A stretch of 64,000 nucleotides of DNA from Nocardia anaemiae NBRC 100462 (GTDB lineage: Bacteria > Actinomycetota > Actinomycetes > Mycobacteriales > Mycobacteriaceae): NCBI RefSeq assembly GCF_001612725.1, contig NZ_BDAZ01000004.1:124001-188000 (forward strand), in the 5' to 3' direction. Both the position numbers and the translations under genes were made by a program. This document shows positions 49,803 through 58,077 of this stretch, piece by piece. Under the pieces are notes generated by a model. The model did not search any database. It was given only the letters and a program-made list of their open reading frames with translations, and was not told where the DNA came from. Each line of letters starts with the position of its first letter. Position 1 is the first letter of the stretch.

Positions 49803-52259
49803 ATGGCGATGTTCAGAGCGAGGCTCGGGGTCCGAACGCGGATTCTGGCGATCGCGCTCGTGCCGAGTCTGACTCTGCTCGTGGTCGGCGTGGGTGCGGC
49901 GGGATATCTGGTTGCCGAGGGAAATAAGGCCAAGGACTGGGCCGCACAGAATCAGCAGGCCATACCCGCCACCCGCGAATTGCTCGAGGCGGTCCAGAGC
50001 GAACGTCAGCTCACGCTGGCGGCGCTGACCGGCGACGAGAACGCCGCCCCCGCGCTCGGTGTCGCCCGGATGCGACTCGACGGCGCGCTGAAGGGCCTGA
50101 TCGACGCCGCCGCCGGACTGCGGGCAGTGGACGACTCGAAGATCGGCGACAACGCCGCGAACTTCATGACACTGTCCACGTCGATGAACCAGGTCCGTAC
50201 GCTTACCGATGCCGGTACGCTGCCCGCCCCGGACGCATACAACTTCTACAACCGACTACTCGACATCATCACCTTCGGCACCGAACTCGCCGAGCAGTCC
50301 GCACCGGATGCCGAGATCGGCGTGCATATCGCCGACGGTATGCGAATCTTCCTGGTGGCCGAGGCGATGTCGCGCAGCACCGCGCTCGCCGGGATGATCG
50401 TCAATGCGAACGGGCCGACCCCCATTCCGATGGAGGAGTACCTGCGCCAGATCGGCTTCTATCACGCCGAGGCCGCCAATCTAACGGGCGAACTGGACCC
50501 CAAGCAGCAGGAGAGCCTGCACACGCTGATGGCGGGCCAGGCCTGGCAGCAGCTGACCGCCATGGAAAACGCGCTGGCCCAACGCAATACCACGGCGACG
50601 AGCAGCACCTCCAGCTCGTCGAGTTCATCGGGTTCGTCGAGCAGCACCACCAAACAGCCGACCCAGCCACCTCTGCCATTGAGCACCCAGGAGTGGCACA
50701 GCGCGGCCAGCGAGGTGAACCGCGGGCTGATCGACGTGTGGATCGCTCAGAACAAGTACTCGCAGAAGTTGGCCGAGGACAAGGCCGCCGACGCTACCGC
50801 GCGTTCGGCGTGGGCCGGTGGCGGTGTCGTCGTGGTCAGCCTGCTGGCCTTCGTGATCGCGATCGTGCTGGCCAATCGAGTTATCAACCGGCTCAAGCGG
50901 CTTCGCGGTGAAACCCTCGCGCTGGCCGATGAACGGCTGCCCGAGCTGATGCGCCGCCTCGGCGAGGGGGAGCTCATCGATCCAGAGGCCGAATCCGCGG
51001 AACTGGATTACGGTCACGACGAGATCGGTCAGGTGGCCAAGGCCTTCCAGCACGCGCATGCCGCGGCCGTGGCGGGTGCGGTGACCGAGGCGCGCACCCG
51101 GGAAGGTGTGAAGGCGGTCTTCCTGAATATCGCGCATCGCAGCCAGATCGTGGTGCACCGGCAGCTGGAAATTCTCGACAAAGCCGAAGAGCGCCAAGAG
51201 GATCCGGTCCTGCTCGACACTCTGTTCCGGCTCGATCACCTCGCCACCCGCGAGCGTCGCAATGCCGAGAACCTGATCATTCTCGGCGGCGGTCAGCCGG
51301 GGCGGCAGTGGCGCAATCCGGTGCCGCTGATCGATCTGGTGCGCAGCGCGGTCGGCGAAACCCTGGACTACGCCAGGGTCCGCGTGTCACGGCTGCCCGA
51401 AATCCATGTGCTCGGCGCGGTGGTGGCCGACCTCATCCATCTGCTCGCCGAACTGGTGGACAATGCGACCTCGTTCTCGCCGCCGCAGTCGCGGGTGGAG
51501 GTGAGCGGCAATGTGGTCGGCAAGGGCGTGGTCACCGAGATCAGCGATCAGGGCATGGGCATGACCGAGTCAGAGATCGACCGGGTCAACGAGATGCTAC
51601 GCAAGCCACCGGATTTCGGTGTCGCGGCATTGTCTTCCGATTCCCGGCTCGGCCTGTTCGTCGTCGCGCAGCTGGCCGCCAGACACGGCATCTCGGTCCG
51701 GCTGTCGGAATCCGATTACGGCGGCATCCGCGCCATCGTGCTCATCCCCACGGCCCTGCTCGCCAACGAACAAGCCGCTCTGACAACCGATTCCGAGCCG
51801 ATGGAATCGGCACGCAGGCGACGGCATCCGGTCCCCTTTGTCGACTCCTCCCCCTACGGCGGCGCCACAACCGAGTCCGCGGTACTCACCGCCCCGCCGC
51901 TGGCACCGCCCGCCGTCGAAGCACCGCGCCCCGCGTTCGAGGCGCCGGAGCCCACCGCGCCCGACACCAGGCCCGCACTGCCGCGACGCAACCGGCAGGC
52001 CAGCATCGCGCCGCAATTGGCGCAGTCGACCCCGGCCGAGCCCGAAGTCGAGCAGCCGCCGGAGCGGGAACGCTCGGCGGAGCAGGCCCGAGATCTGATG
52101 TCCGCCATCGAGAACGGAACCAGGCAGGGCCGCCGCGCGGTCCCCGATGCCGGGCTGCCCGAGGTGGCTGCCGCCGAGCAAGTCGACACATATCAGGGAC
52201 CGAGCGGTAAACACTCGGATGAACAGGAAGGCAACGGTGACTTCTTCCAGCCCCGGTGA
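49803..52259 (+). CDS. Conservon sensor CvnA (NIT domain, HATPase)
   Basis: An 818-residue membrane sensor. TM1 near residues 12-35 (RILAIALVPSLTLLVVGVG); an outer nitrate/nitrite-sensing-type region (about 40-320) with a long serine-rich linker; TM2 near 336-360 (GGVVVVSLLAFVIAIVLANR). The cytoplasmic HATPase-type domain has LLAELVDNATSFSPPQ (N box) and ISDQGMGMTE (G1 box). A Pro/Glu-rich tail follows. It lacks an adjacent response regulator; instead it heads the four-gene conservon, which works with a Roadblock protein and a small GTPase. CvnB begins 23 bp before its stop. Confidence 0.9.
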   Translation: MAMFRARLGVRTRILAIALVPSLTLLVVGVGAAGYLVAEGNKAKDWAAQNQQAIPATRELLEAVQSERQLTLAALTGDENAAPALGVARMRLDGALKGLIDAAAGLRAVDDSKIGDNAANFMTLSTSMNQVRTLTDAGTLPAPDAYNFYNRLLDIITFGTELAEQSAPDAEIGVHIADGMRIFLVAEAMSRSTALAGMIVNANGPTPIPMEEYLRQIGFYHAEAANLTGELDPKQQESLHTLMAGQAWQQLTAMENALAQRNTTATSSTSSSSSSSGSSSSTTKQPTQPPLPLSTQEWHSAASEVNRGLIDVWIAQNKYSQKLAEDKAADATARSAWAGGGVVVVSLLAFVIAIVLANRVINRLKRLRGETLALADERLPELMRRLGEGELIDPEAESAELDYGHDEIGQVAKAFQHAHAAAVAGAVTEARTREGVKAVFLNIAHRSQIVVHRQLEILDKAEERQEDPVLLDTLFRLDHLATRERRNAENLIILGGGQPGRQWRNPVPLIDLVRSAVGETLDYARVRVSRLPEIHVLGAVVADLIHLLAELVDNATSFSPPQSRVEVSGNVVGKGVVTEISDQGMGMTESEIDRVNEMLRKPPDFGVAALSSDSRLGLFVVAQLAARHGISVRLSESDYGGIRAIVLIPTALLANEQAALTTDSEPMESARRRRHPVPFVDSSPYGGATTESAVLTAPPLAPPAVEAPRPAFEAPEPTAPDTRPALPRRNRQASIAPQLAQSTPAEPEVEQPPERERSAEQARDLMSAIENGTRQGRRAVPDAGLPEVAAAEQVDTYQGPSGKHSDEQEGNGDFFQPR

Positions 52260-52632
52260 TCTCAACTGGCTGCTCGACGATCTCGTCGATCGACTGGCAG
52301 GCGTGCGCTATGCGGTGGTGCTGTCCACCGACGGCCTGCTGCTCGGCCGCTCCACCGCGATGACCCGCGAGGACGCCGAACATTTCGCCGCCATGTCCTC
52401 CACCCTCTACGGTCTTGCCCGCAGTGCGGGCAGCCGCTTCGACGGCGGCGGGGTCCGCCAAGCCGTGATCGAACTCGATCGAGCGGTACTGTTCGTGACC
52501 TCCGCGGGCGACAACGCCTGCTTGGCACTGCAGGCGGCCGAATCGGCCAATCTCGGAATGGTGGCATACGAAATGAATGTCACCGTCCAACGTGTCGGCA
52601 CCTATCTATCCACCCCAGCGCGTTTGCCATGA
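52237..52632 (+). CDS. Conservon Roadblock/LC7 protein CvnB
   Basis: A 131-residue Roadblock/LC7 protein: LNWLLDDLVDRLAGVRYAVV, LSTDGLLLGRSTAMTREDAE and a terminal NLGMVAYEMNVTVQRVGTYL. The family binds small GTPases as a regulator. The GTG at 52237 has AGGAAGG 5 nt upstream. It overlaps CvnA by 23 bp and CvnC by 4 bp (ATGA). Confidence 0.92.
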   Translation: MTSSSPGDLNWLLDDLVDRLAGVRYAVVLSTDGLLLGRSTAMTREDAEHFAAMSSTLYGLARSAGSRFDGGGVRQAVIELDRAVLFVTSAGDNACLALQAAESANLGMVAYEMNVTVQRVGTYLSTPARLP

Positions 52633-53003
52633 CACACGGCGGTGGGCAATGGTTCGACGAGGAGGCCGGTCCGCTGGTCCGGCCCTATGCGGTCACCCGC
52701 GGGCGGGTGATGGGAGCAGGCCATGACCTGGACATGCTCACCGTGGTCGTCACGGCCGATCCGCCGCGCACGCTGCGGCGGACCGATCCGGAATACGCGG
52801 ATATCGTGCGACTGTGCCGAGCACCGCAGTCGGTCGCCGAGGTGGCGGCCTATCTGAAACTTCCCTTGGCGGTGACCAAGATTCTCGTCGGCGATCTGAT
52901 CGGCGAGGGCCACTTGATCTTCCGGGCGCCGGTGCAGCCGGAGGCGGGTCCCGGCGATCTCAACATATTGCGAGCGGTACTGGATGGCATCCGAAAGCTT
53001 TGA
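52629..53003 (+). CDS. Conservon DUF742 protein CvnC
   Basis: A 124-residue DUF742 protein: GPLVRPYAVTRGRVMGAGHD, then IVRLCRAPQSVAEVAAYLKL with PLAVTKILVGDLIGEG, a winged-helix-like end. The family is nearly always third in conservons; its role is unproven, possibly DNA binding. Start overlaps CvnB by 4 bp and its end overlaps CvnD by 20 bp. Confidence 0.92.
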   Translation: MTHGGGQWFDEEAGPLVRPYAVTRGRVMGAGHDLDMLTVVVTADPPRTLRRTDPEYADIVRLCRAPQSVAEVAAYLKLPLAVTKILVGDLIGEGHLIFRAPVQPEAGPGDLNILRAVLDGIRKL

Positions 53004-53592
53004 CCCGACCCGACCCGGTGCGACACCGCAGCTGGCGGCCTCTGTCAAGATTCTCATCGCCGGTGGTTTCGGCGTCGGCAAGACGACCATGGTGTCATCG
53101 ATCAGCGAGGTCGCGCCGCTGCGCACCGAGGAGTTGATCACCGAGGTCAGCACCGGAGTCGACGACCTGTCCGGCGTCGAACAGAAGACCACGACCACGG
53201 TCGCGCTCGACTTCGGGCGCATCACCATCGACCGAGACCTGGTGCTGTACCTGTTCGGCACACCCGGCCAGGACCGGTTCTGGTTTCTCTGGGATGAACT
53301 GTCCCGCGGCGCGCTGGGCGCGGTTGTCATCGCCGATACCCGTCGGCTCGGCAATTCCTTTGCGGCCGTGGACTTCTTCGAACGCCGGGGGCTGGCATTC
53401 CTGGTCGCGGTCAACTGCTTCGAGGGTGCGCCGGTCTACACGGTCGACGAGGTCCGCGACGCACTCGATCTCGACGATCACATCCCGGTCATGCTGTGCG
53501 ATGCCCGCGACCGCGCTTCATCCAAGGAAGTGCTGCTGAACCTGGTGCAGCACCTCATCGAACGGGCCGGGCGGTCTCCGGTCGCCACCTGA
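52984..53592 (+). CDS. Conservon small GTPase CvnD
   Basis: A 202-residue GTP-binding protein: P-loop GGFGVGKTTMVSSISE near residues 29-44, then DFGRITIDRDLVLYLFGTPG with G3-like GTPGQDR, and late VAVNCFEGA in place of the NKxD motif. In eukaryotes the related G proteins couple receptors; in actinomycetes CvnD is the switch of the conservon complex (Streptomyces precedent). It overlaps CvnC by 20 bp. No P450 gene follows, unlike some conservons. Confidence 0.92.
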   Translation: MASESFDPTRPGATPQLAASVKILIAGGFGVGKTTMVSSISEVAPLRTEELITEVSTGVDDLSGVEQKTTTTVALDFGRITIDRDLVLYLFGTPGQDRFWFLWDELSRGALGAVVIADTRRLGNSFAAVDFFERRGLAFLVAVNCFEGAPVYTVDEVRDALDLDDHIPVMLCDARDRASSKEVLLNLVQHLIERAGRSPVAT

Positions 53593-53598
53593 TCGCGG

Positions 53599-54582
53599 CT
53601 ACCGATATTCGAGCCGGGTGCTGATGACCGGGGCGCCGGGCCCGCTGGCCCGCCGCCTCGGTTCCGGGTTCCTGTGATCACTGGGCCGGGTGCCGCGCAG
53701 CCGCTTGAACGCCACGCTCAGCGCGAAGGCGTTGGCGTAGCCCACCTTCCTAGCGATCGTGCCTACCGTATGGTCGGTCTCCCGCAGCAGGTCCGCGGCC
53801 AAGGTGATCCGCCAGCTCGCGAGATAGGCCATCGGTGGTTCGCCGACCAGCGCGGTGAATCGCCGGGCGAGGGCCGCCCGCGATACTCCCACCTCGATCG
53901 CCAGGTCCGCCACAGTCCACGAGTGGGAGGGTGTGGCGTGCAGCAGCCGCAGCGCGGCACCCACTATCGGGTCGTCCAGTGCGCGGCACCAGGCCGGGGC
54001 ATTGGCGTCCGGGTTTTCGAACCAGCTGCGCAGCGCGGAGACCAGCATAAGGTCCAACAGCCGATCCAGCACCAGCTGCTGTCCCGGACGTTGTCTGACG
54101 ACCTCCTCGGCTAACATCTCCACCGCCGGAGCGGGGCTGTCTGCGGCAGGCACCACCAGCACGGCGGGAAGGGCCTGCAGAATCCGGTCGCTGAGCTCGC
54201 CCCGGCGCTCGAAAGCCCCGCTGAGTAGCACGGCGGCGCCCTCGTCCGGCGTTCCGCAGGTCCGAGCGAGCGCGGCGGCGTGCTCGACGCCCTCGGCCGA
54301 CGAGCAGTAGTCGGCGCTGGTCACCACCAGCGAAGGTGTGGTCGCGGGGTCGTCGGCAACCGCGTAGGGCACGTCGCCGCAGATGACGGCGATGTCGCCG
54401 GTCTCGATGAGCACCGGTTCGTGCCGGTCGGGAACGATCCAGGCATGGCCGTTCAGCATCGTGGCCAGCGTCAGCGGGGCACCGCTGGCTATCCGCATAG
54501 CCCACGGGGGTCGCATGATCGCCTGTCGGAAGACGGCGCCGCGCGCCCGCACATCCGCCAACAGCTCCGCCACGGCATCCAT
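53599..54582 (-). CDS. AraC-family regulator with cupin-like sensor domain
   Basis: A 327-residue regulator. The N-terminal cupin-type region (about 25-175) has PVLIETGDIAVICGDVPYAV; the C-terminal AraC double helix-turn-helix has WTVADLAIEVGVSRAALARR then GTIARKVGYANAFALSVAFK. It is divergent, 80 bp from the NmrA-like gene, with a GA(C/T)GTCTAGAC(A/G)TC near-palindrome at 54595-54608. The pairing with an NmrA/SDR enzyme is common, and it probably controls that enzyme. Ligand unknown. Confidence 0.9.
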   Translation of the reverse strand: MDAVAELLADVRARGAVFRQAIMRPPWAMRIASGAPLTLATMLNGHAWIVPDRHEPVLIETGDIAVICGDVPYAVADDPATTPSLVVTSADYCSSAEGVEHAAALARTCGTPDEGAAVLLSGAFERRGELSDRILQALPAVLVVPAADSPAPAVEMLAEEVVRQRPGQQLVLDRLLDLMLVSALRSWFENPDANAPAWCRALDDPIVGAALRLLHATPSHSWTVADLAIEVGVSRAALARRFTALVGEPPMAYLASWRITLAADLLRETDHTVGTIARKVGYANAFALSVAFKRLRGTRPSDHRNPEPRRRASGPGAPVISTRLEYR

Positions 54583-54594
54583 GCCCTTAGCGTA

Positions 54595-54608
54595 GACGTC
54601 TAGACATC
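54595..54608. promoter_or_regulatory. Near-palindrome between AraC and NmrA genes
   Basis: GACGTCTAGACATC; only one mirrored base pair breaks the symmetry around CTAG. It also contains the perfect 10-bp palindrome TAGACGTCTA. It is 13 bp from the AraC start and 55 bp from the NmrA start, and is a candidate operator. Confidence 0.5.
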
Positions 54609-54662
54609 AAGTGGAGCTTATCAGCCATGGATCGTCTGACCGCCAGCCGGTTGACTGGGGTC

Positions 54663-55508
54663 ATGTCTGAACTTCCAATTCTTGTCACCGGGGCCACCGG
54701 TAAGTCCGGCAGCCGCGTCGTCAGCCAACTGCGGGCCAAGGGGCTTCCGGTCCGCGCGGCGGCCCGGGGCGGTGAGCACGTTTTCGACTGGACCGACACC
54801 AGCACATGGGATGCTGCCCTCGAGGGCGCGCGGTCGGTCTACATCGTGCAGCTGGACGGCACGATGCTTGTCCGCCCGTTCATCGAGCGGGCGATTCACC
54901 ATGGGGTGCAGCGGGTCGTGCTGGCCTCGGGGCGCGGGATCGACAATCCGGACTACACCGAGGACAGCAGCGGTATTCTCGACGGCCTCCTCGATGCCGA
55001 GAACGCTGTGCGGGAGAGCGATCTGGAGTGGACGATCAGCAGGCCGGGCTGGTTCGCGCAGAACTTCAGCGAGGGCTTTTTCGCCGATGCCATCCGCGCG
55101 GGTGAGCTGCGGCTGCCGGGTGGCGATGGGGCTGCCAGTTTCGTCGATGCCGAGGACATAGCCGCGGTGGTGGTCGCCGCGCTGACCGAGGATCAGCACT
55201 CGGGCCAGATCTATGAATTGTCCGGGCCGCGGGCGGTGACGCTGGCCGAGGCGGTCGCCACGATCTCCGAGGTCGCCGGTCGCGAAATCCGCTACGTGCC
55301 GCTTTCCGTCGAGGACTACGTCGCCGAACTCGTCGAGCAGGGATTGCCGACTGCGGATGCCGAAGCCTTCGCTGACATGGTTGCGCCGATCAGGGAGGGT
55401 ACGGACGAGTACCTTTCCGACGGGATGCAGCGTGCCCTTGGTCGCCCGGCGCGGACCTTCGCCGAATTCGCCAAGTCCACCGCTGCCGCTGGCGGTTGGT
55501 CGGTCTGA
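54663..55508 (+). CDS. NmrA-like NAD(P)-binding protein
   Basis: A 281-residue atypical SDR: MSELPILVTGATGKSGSRVV for cofactor, VYIVQLDGTMLVRPFIE, and RVVLASGRGIDNPDY with no classical YxxxK. The C-terminal segment LAEAVATISEVAGREIRYVP is standard for the NmrA/SDR-a5 group. It is likely a redox sensor or reductase of small carbonyl compounds. The ATG at 54663 is used; GGGG lies upstream. Divergent from the AraC regulator. Confidence 0.87.
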   Translation: MSELPILVTGATGKSGSRVVSQLRAKGLPVRAAARGGEHVFDWTDTSTWDAALEGARSVYIVQLDGTMLVRPFIERAIHHGVQRVVLASGRGIDNPDYTEDSSGILDGLLDAENAVRESDLEWTISRPGWFAQNFSEGFFADAIRAGELRLPGGDGAASFVDAEDIAAVVVAALTEDQHSGQIYELSGPRAVTLAEAVATISEVAGREIRYVPLSVEDYVAELVEQGLPTADAEAFADMVAPIREGTDEYLSDGMQRALGRPARTFAEFAKSTAAAGGWSV

Positions 55509-55563
55509 CCGCCTAGGGGCTACCAACAGAATGATCTGCCAGGGTGGCGCGAGGACTCTCGCA

Positions 55564-55734
55564 TCACCCCGGTTTACGGGGTTGGAAAGTTTGCTGAAAG
55601 TGGCTGTGGCTCCAGTAGCCCTGTAGGACGGGGAGGCCGCGGGCGGCGGCTCTGGCCAGTGCGGCGGCAAAGGCGTTGTCCGGCACCGGAATCGCGGGTT
55701 CGGGTCGGGGTGGTCGAGCGCGGTTGCGTCGCAT
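55564..55734 (-). CDS. Possible small protein coupled to membrane protein gene
   Basis: A 56-codon frame whose ATG at 55734 overlaps the upstream gene's TGA by one base (TGATG). It begins MRRNRARPPRPEPAIPVPDN and ends HFQQTFQPRKPG, with an Ala-rich helix between. The coupling favours it being real. No family recognised. Confidence 0.4.
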   Translation of the reverse strand: MRRNRARPPRPEPAIPVPDNAFAAALARAAARGLPVLQGYWSHSHFQQTFQPRKPG

Positions 55735-56231
55735 CAGGCTTGATGCCACCAGGCGATGAACAGCACCACCCCACCGGCGGCCAACAGCAGCGAGACCGGA
55801 ATGGGCCACCACGGGCCGTGCCGACCGAGCAACCGGCGGGTCAGGCGCACCTGCACCGCGCCGAGTCCGGCCAGCGCCAGACCCCATACGGGCAGTAGCC
55901 CGACCCCGAGCAGGGCGTGCACCGTCCAGGCCCCGGCCAGCGTCGGACCGCCCCACGAATGTTCGAGATCATCGGCCGCGATGAGCGGATAAAAGATTCC
56001 GCGCACCGCAGCGATGGTTGCCAGAAAGACCAGAAACCAGGTCAGCAAGCCGACCGCACCGGCCAGCACCGAATGCACGACCGCACGCACCGCCAAGGCA
56101 TCCCGCGGCGCGATGAAAATACCGAGTAACCGGCGCGGGACCCGAAACCGGCTCGCTATCGGGCCGATACCGATGACCGGCGCAACCAACGCGTATGCGG
56201 CCCAACGCAACAGTGAGCGAACCGTGGTCAT
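55734..56231 (-). CDS. Four-helix membrane protein, function unknown
   Basis: A 165-residue membrane protein: LLRWAAYALVAPVIGIG, VVHSVLAGAVGLLTWFLVFL, WTVHALLGVGLLPVWGLALA, and a final IPVSLLLAAGGVVLFIAWWH. Basic loops (RFRVPRRLLG, VRLTRRLLGRHG) suggest cytoplasmic sides. No family recognised. It is followed by a coupled 56-codon frame and preceded by the Nudix gene, 39 bp upstream on the same strand. Confidence 0.75.
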   Translation of the reverse strand: MTTVRSLLRWAAYALVAPVIGIGPIASRFRVPRRLLGIFIAPRDALAVRAVVHSVLAGAVGLLTWFLVFLATIAAVRGIFYPLIAADDLEHSWGGPTLAGAWTVHALLGVGLLPVWGLALAGLGAVQVRLTRRLLGRHGPWWPIPVSLLLAAGGVVLFIAWWHQA

Positions 56232-56270
56232 GGCATCGACGGTATCCCGCGCGGCGCGTCCGCGGGCACC

Positions 56271-56687
56271 TCAGGCCAATCGGCCCGCATCGACGAGGTC
56301 GTCGAACAGCAGCTGATCGACCGGCGGCACCAGCGCGCGGTCGGCGTAGCAGAACCACGCGACCTCTTCGATCTCGCTGCTCGCCGCGAGGGTGCCACGA
56401 TAGTCGGCGGTGTAGCAGCTCATCCGTACCACCACATCGCTGGCCGGTCCGTGCAGTGCGGCCTCGTACGTGCCGACGTGGGCGACGGTTTCCGGAAGCA
56501 GCGCGACGGTCAACTCCTCTTCGATCTCGCGCAGCAGCGTCTGCAGATCGGATTCCGCGCCCTCGCGTTTGCCGCCGGGAATGTAGAAGATCTCCTTGCC
56601 CTTGGGACGCGCGCACAGAATGCGCCCGCCCTCGATGCGCACCCACGCGACCGTGTCGATCAGCTTCCGCACTCGCCCGTCCGCCAC
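56271..56687 (-). CDS. Nudix hydrolase
   Basis: A 138-residue Nudix protein with a complete Nudix box, GGKREGAESDLQTLLREIEE plus EL, at about residues 38-59. Upstream strands KLIDTVAWVRIEGGRILCAR lead into it. Family members hydrolyse NDP-X compounds with Mg2+; the substrate is unknown. The start is a GTG. It is probably co-transcribed with the downstream membrane protein gene. Confidence 0.88.
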   Translation of the reverse strand: MADGRVRKLIDTVAWVRIEGGRILCARPKGKEIFYIPGGKREGAESDLQTLLREIEEELTVALLPETVAHVGTYEAALHGPASDVVVRMSCYTADYRGTLAASSEIEEVAWFCYADRALVPPVDQLLFDDLVDAGRLA

Positions 56688-56712
56688 CGCCGCAGCCTAA
56701 TCGACGTATCGA

Positions 56713-57204
56713 TCAATGGGCATGCTGGAGGTCGGCGGGCAGGATCGAGCGCCCGCCCGCCGCGCCCGGACCGTCGACGAGGCGCAGGTCGCGTCCTTGT
56801 ACGCGTTCACCGCACTCGGCGCAGACCGGTTCGATCACCGTGGTCTTGCCGCAGGATTCGTGCACGGCCTGCACCGGCGGGCCATCGGGGGCGGCCCACT
56901 GGTCACCCCATTGCCGCATGGCATTGACGACGGGCCAGAGCGAGCGGCCCTTGGGGGTGAGCCGATAGTCGTAGCGAACCGGATTTTCCTGGTAGGGCAC
57001 CTTGACCATGATGTCGTGCGCGACAAGGTGTTCCAGGCGTTGGGTGAGCACATTGCGGGCGATGCCGAGGCGTGCGCGGAAGTCGTCGAAGCGGGTCACG
57101 CCGAACAGCGCGTCGCGCACGATCAGCAGGGTCCACCATTCGCCGACGACCTCCAGGCACTGGGCGACCGAGCAATTCATCTGGTCGAAGCTGGTCCTGC
57201 GCAT
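56713..57204 (-). CDS. HxlR-family regulator with zinc-like tail
   Basis: A 163-residue HxlR regulator: MNCSVAQCLEVVGEWWTLLI, the helix-turn-helix FDDFRARLGIARNVLTQRLE, the wing VRYDYRLTPKGRSLWPVV, and a C-terminal extension with CxxC (VCAECGERVQGRDL) that could bind zinc. GAGG precedes the ATG at 57204. It is divergent from the thioesterase and MFS unit, with a 17-bp palindrome overlapping the thioesterase start region. Confidence 0.9.
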   Translation of the reverse strand: MRRTSFDQMNCSVAQCLEVVGEWWTLLIVRDALFGVTRFDDFRARLGIARNVLTQRLEHLVAHDIMVKVPYQENPVRYDYRLTPKGRSLWPVVNAMRQWGDQWAAPDGPPVQAVHESCGKTTVIEPVCAECGERVQGRDLRLVDGPGAAGGRSILPADLQHAH

Positions 57205-57238
57205 GGGCCTCAGCATAGTCGGTTGCTTCAAAGAACTC

Positions 57239-57255
57239 ACTATCCTATGGTTAGT
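57239..57255. promoter_or_regulatory. Palindrome over the start region of the thioesterase gene
   Basis: ACTATCC, TAT, GGTTAGT: 7-bp arms with one mismatch around a 3-bp centre. It covers a possible ATG (57247), so the gene more likely starts at 57259 or 57262. It is a candidate HxlR site. Confidence 0.5.
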
Positions 57256-57258
57256 TTC

Positions 57259-58062
57259 ATGATGCAACTGACAAGTCGGCTGGGCGATGAGTTCGCACTG
57301 GCCGAGACCGACTACCGCATCTGGCGGGCCCAGATCGACAAGTCCTGGCGCGGGTGGACGGGACCGCACGGTGGTGTGATTGCCGGATTGCTCGTCGAGG
57401 TCGCCCGACGCGCGGGCGACGCCGATCTCCCGGTGCGCGCGGTGGATCTGCGGTTCCTCGGCCGACCGACCGAGGGTGTCTTCACCTTCCGCGCGATCGT
57501 GCACCCGGTGGGGCGCAGCACCGCGGTGGTCGAAGTGACGGCCGATCAGGAAGGCGTATCCGTCGCATCCGCCGCGGTCACCTTCGGCCGGACCACGCCG
57601 ACCGGCGTGCCCGAGCTCCCGCCGATCACCGCGCCGAACGTGCCCGCGCCGTACGACTGCGTCCAATTCCGGCTGCCACCCGAAATCGTGCCCGCGGGAG
57701 CGCATTTCGAGATCCGTCCGGCCGCAGGGCCGCTACCGCTGACCGGTGCGGACCAGGCCTGGATGTGCGCATGGATTTCGCTGGTCCCCGAGTTGCCGAT
57801 CGATGCCGCGACACTGGCGGTGCTGGCCGACGCACTGCCGCCCGGCTTCTTCCCCACCCTGACCACGCCGGTCGCGGTGCCGACGGTGGCCTTCTCGATG
57901 CATCTGCACACCGATCTGGCCCGGCCGACCCAACAGCCGGTCCTGGTCCGCGCGAGCAATGCCAGCACGGGCGGCGGTTGGTCGGTGGACGACATCGATA
58001 TCTGGGATCGCGGTGGCGCGCTGCTCGCCTCGGCTCGTCAAACCCGCCGAGTCCTCGGCTGA
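57259..58062 (+). CDS. Acyl-CoA thioesterase family protein
   Basis: A 267-residue double-hotdog thioesterase of the TesB-like type: FALAETDYRIWRAQIDKSWR, GPHGGVIAGLLVEVARRAGD with the typical GPHGG, and a C-terminal RASNASTGGGWSVDDIDIWD. It should hydrolyse acyl-CoA or other thioesters. The start is set at 57259 because the palindrome covers an earlier ATG; the site lacks a strong ribosome motif. The MFS gene follows at 15 bp, so they form an operon under the divergent HxlR. Confidence 0.8.
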   Translation: MMQLTSRLGDEFALAETDYRIWRAQIDKSWRGWTGPHGGVIAGLLVEVARRAGDADLPVRAVDLRFLGRPTEGVFTFRAIVHPVGRSTAVVEVTADQEGVSVASAAVTFGRTTPTGVPELPPITAPNVPAPYDCVQFRLPPEIVPAGAHFEIRPAAGPLPLTGADQAWMCAWISLVPELPIDAATLAVLADALPPGFFPTLTTPVAVPTVAFSMHLHTDLARPTQQPVLVRASNASTGGGWSVDDIDIWDRGGALLASARQTRRVLG

Positions 58063-58077
58063 ATCGGGAGATATGTC

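Noticed and set aside
48155-49927. A 590-codon plus-strand frame
   Set aside because: It is antisense to the succinate-semialdehyde dehydrogenase gene, which has all catalytic residues.
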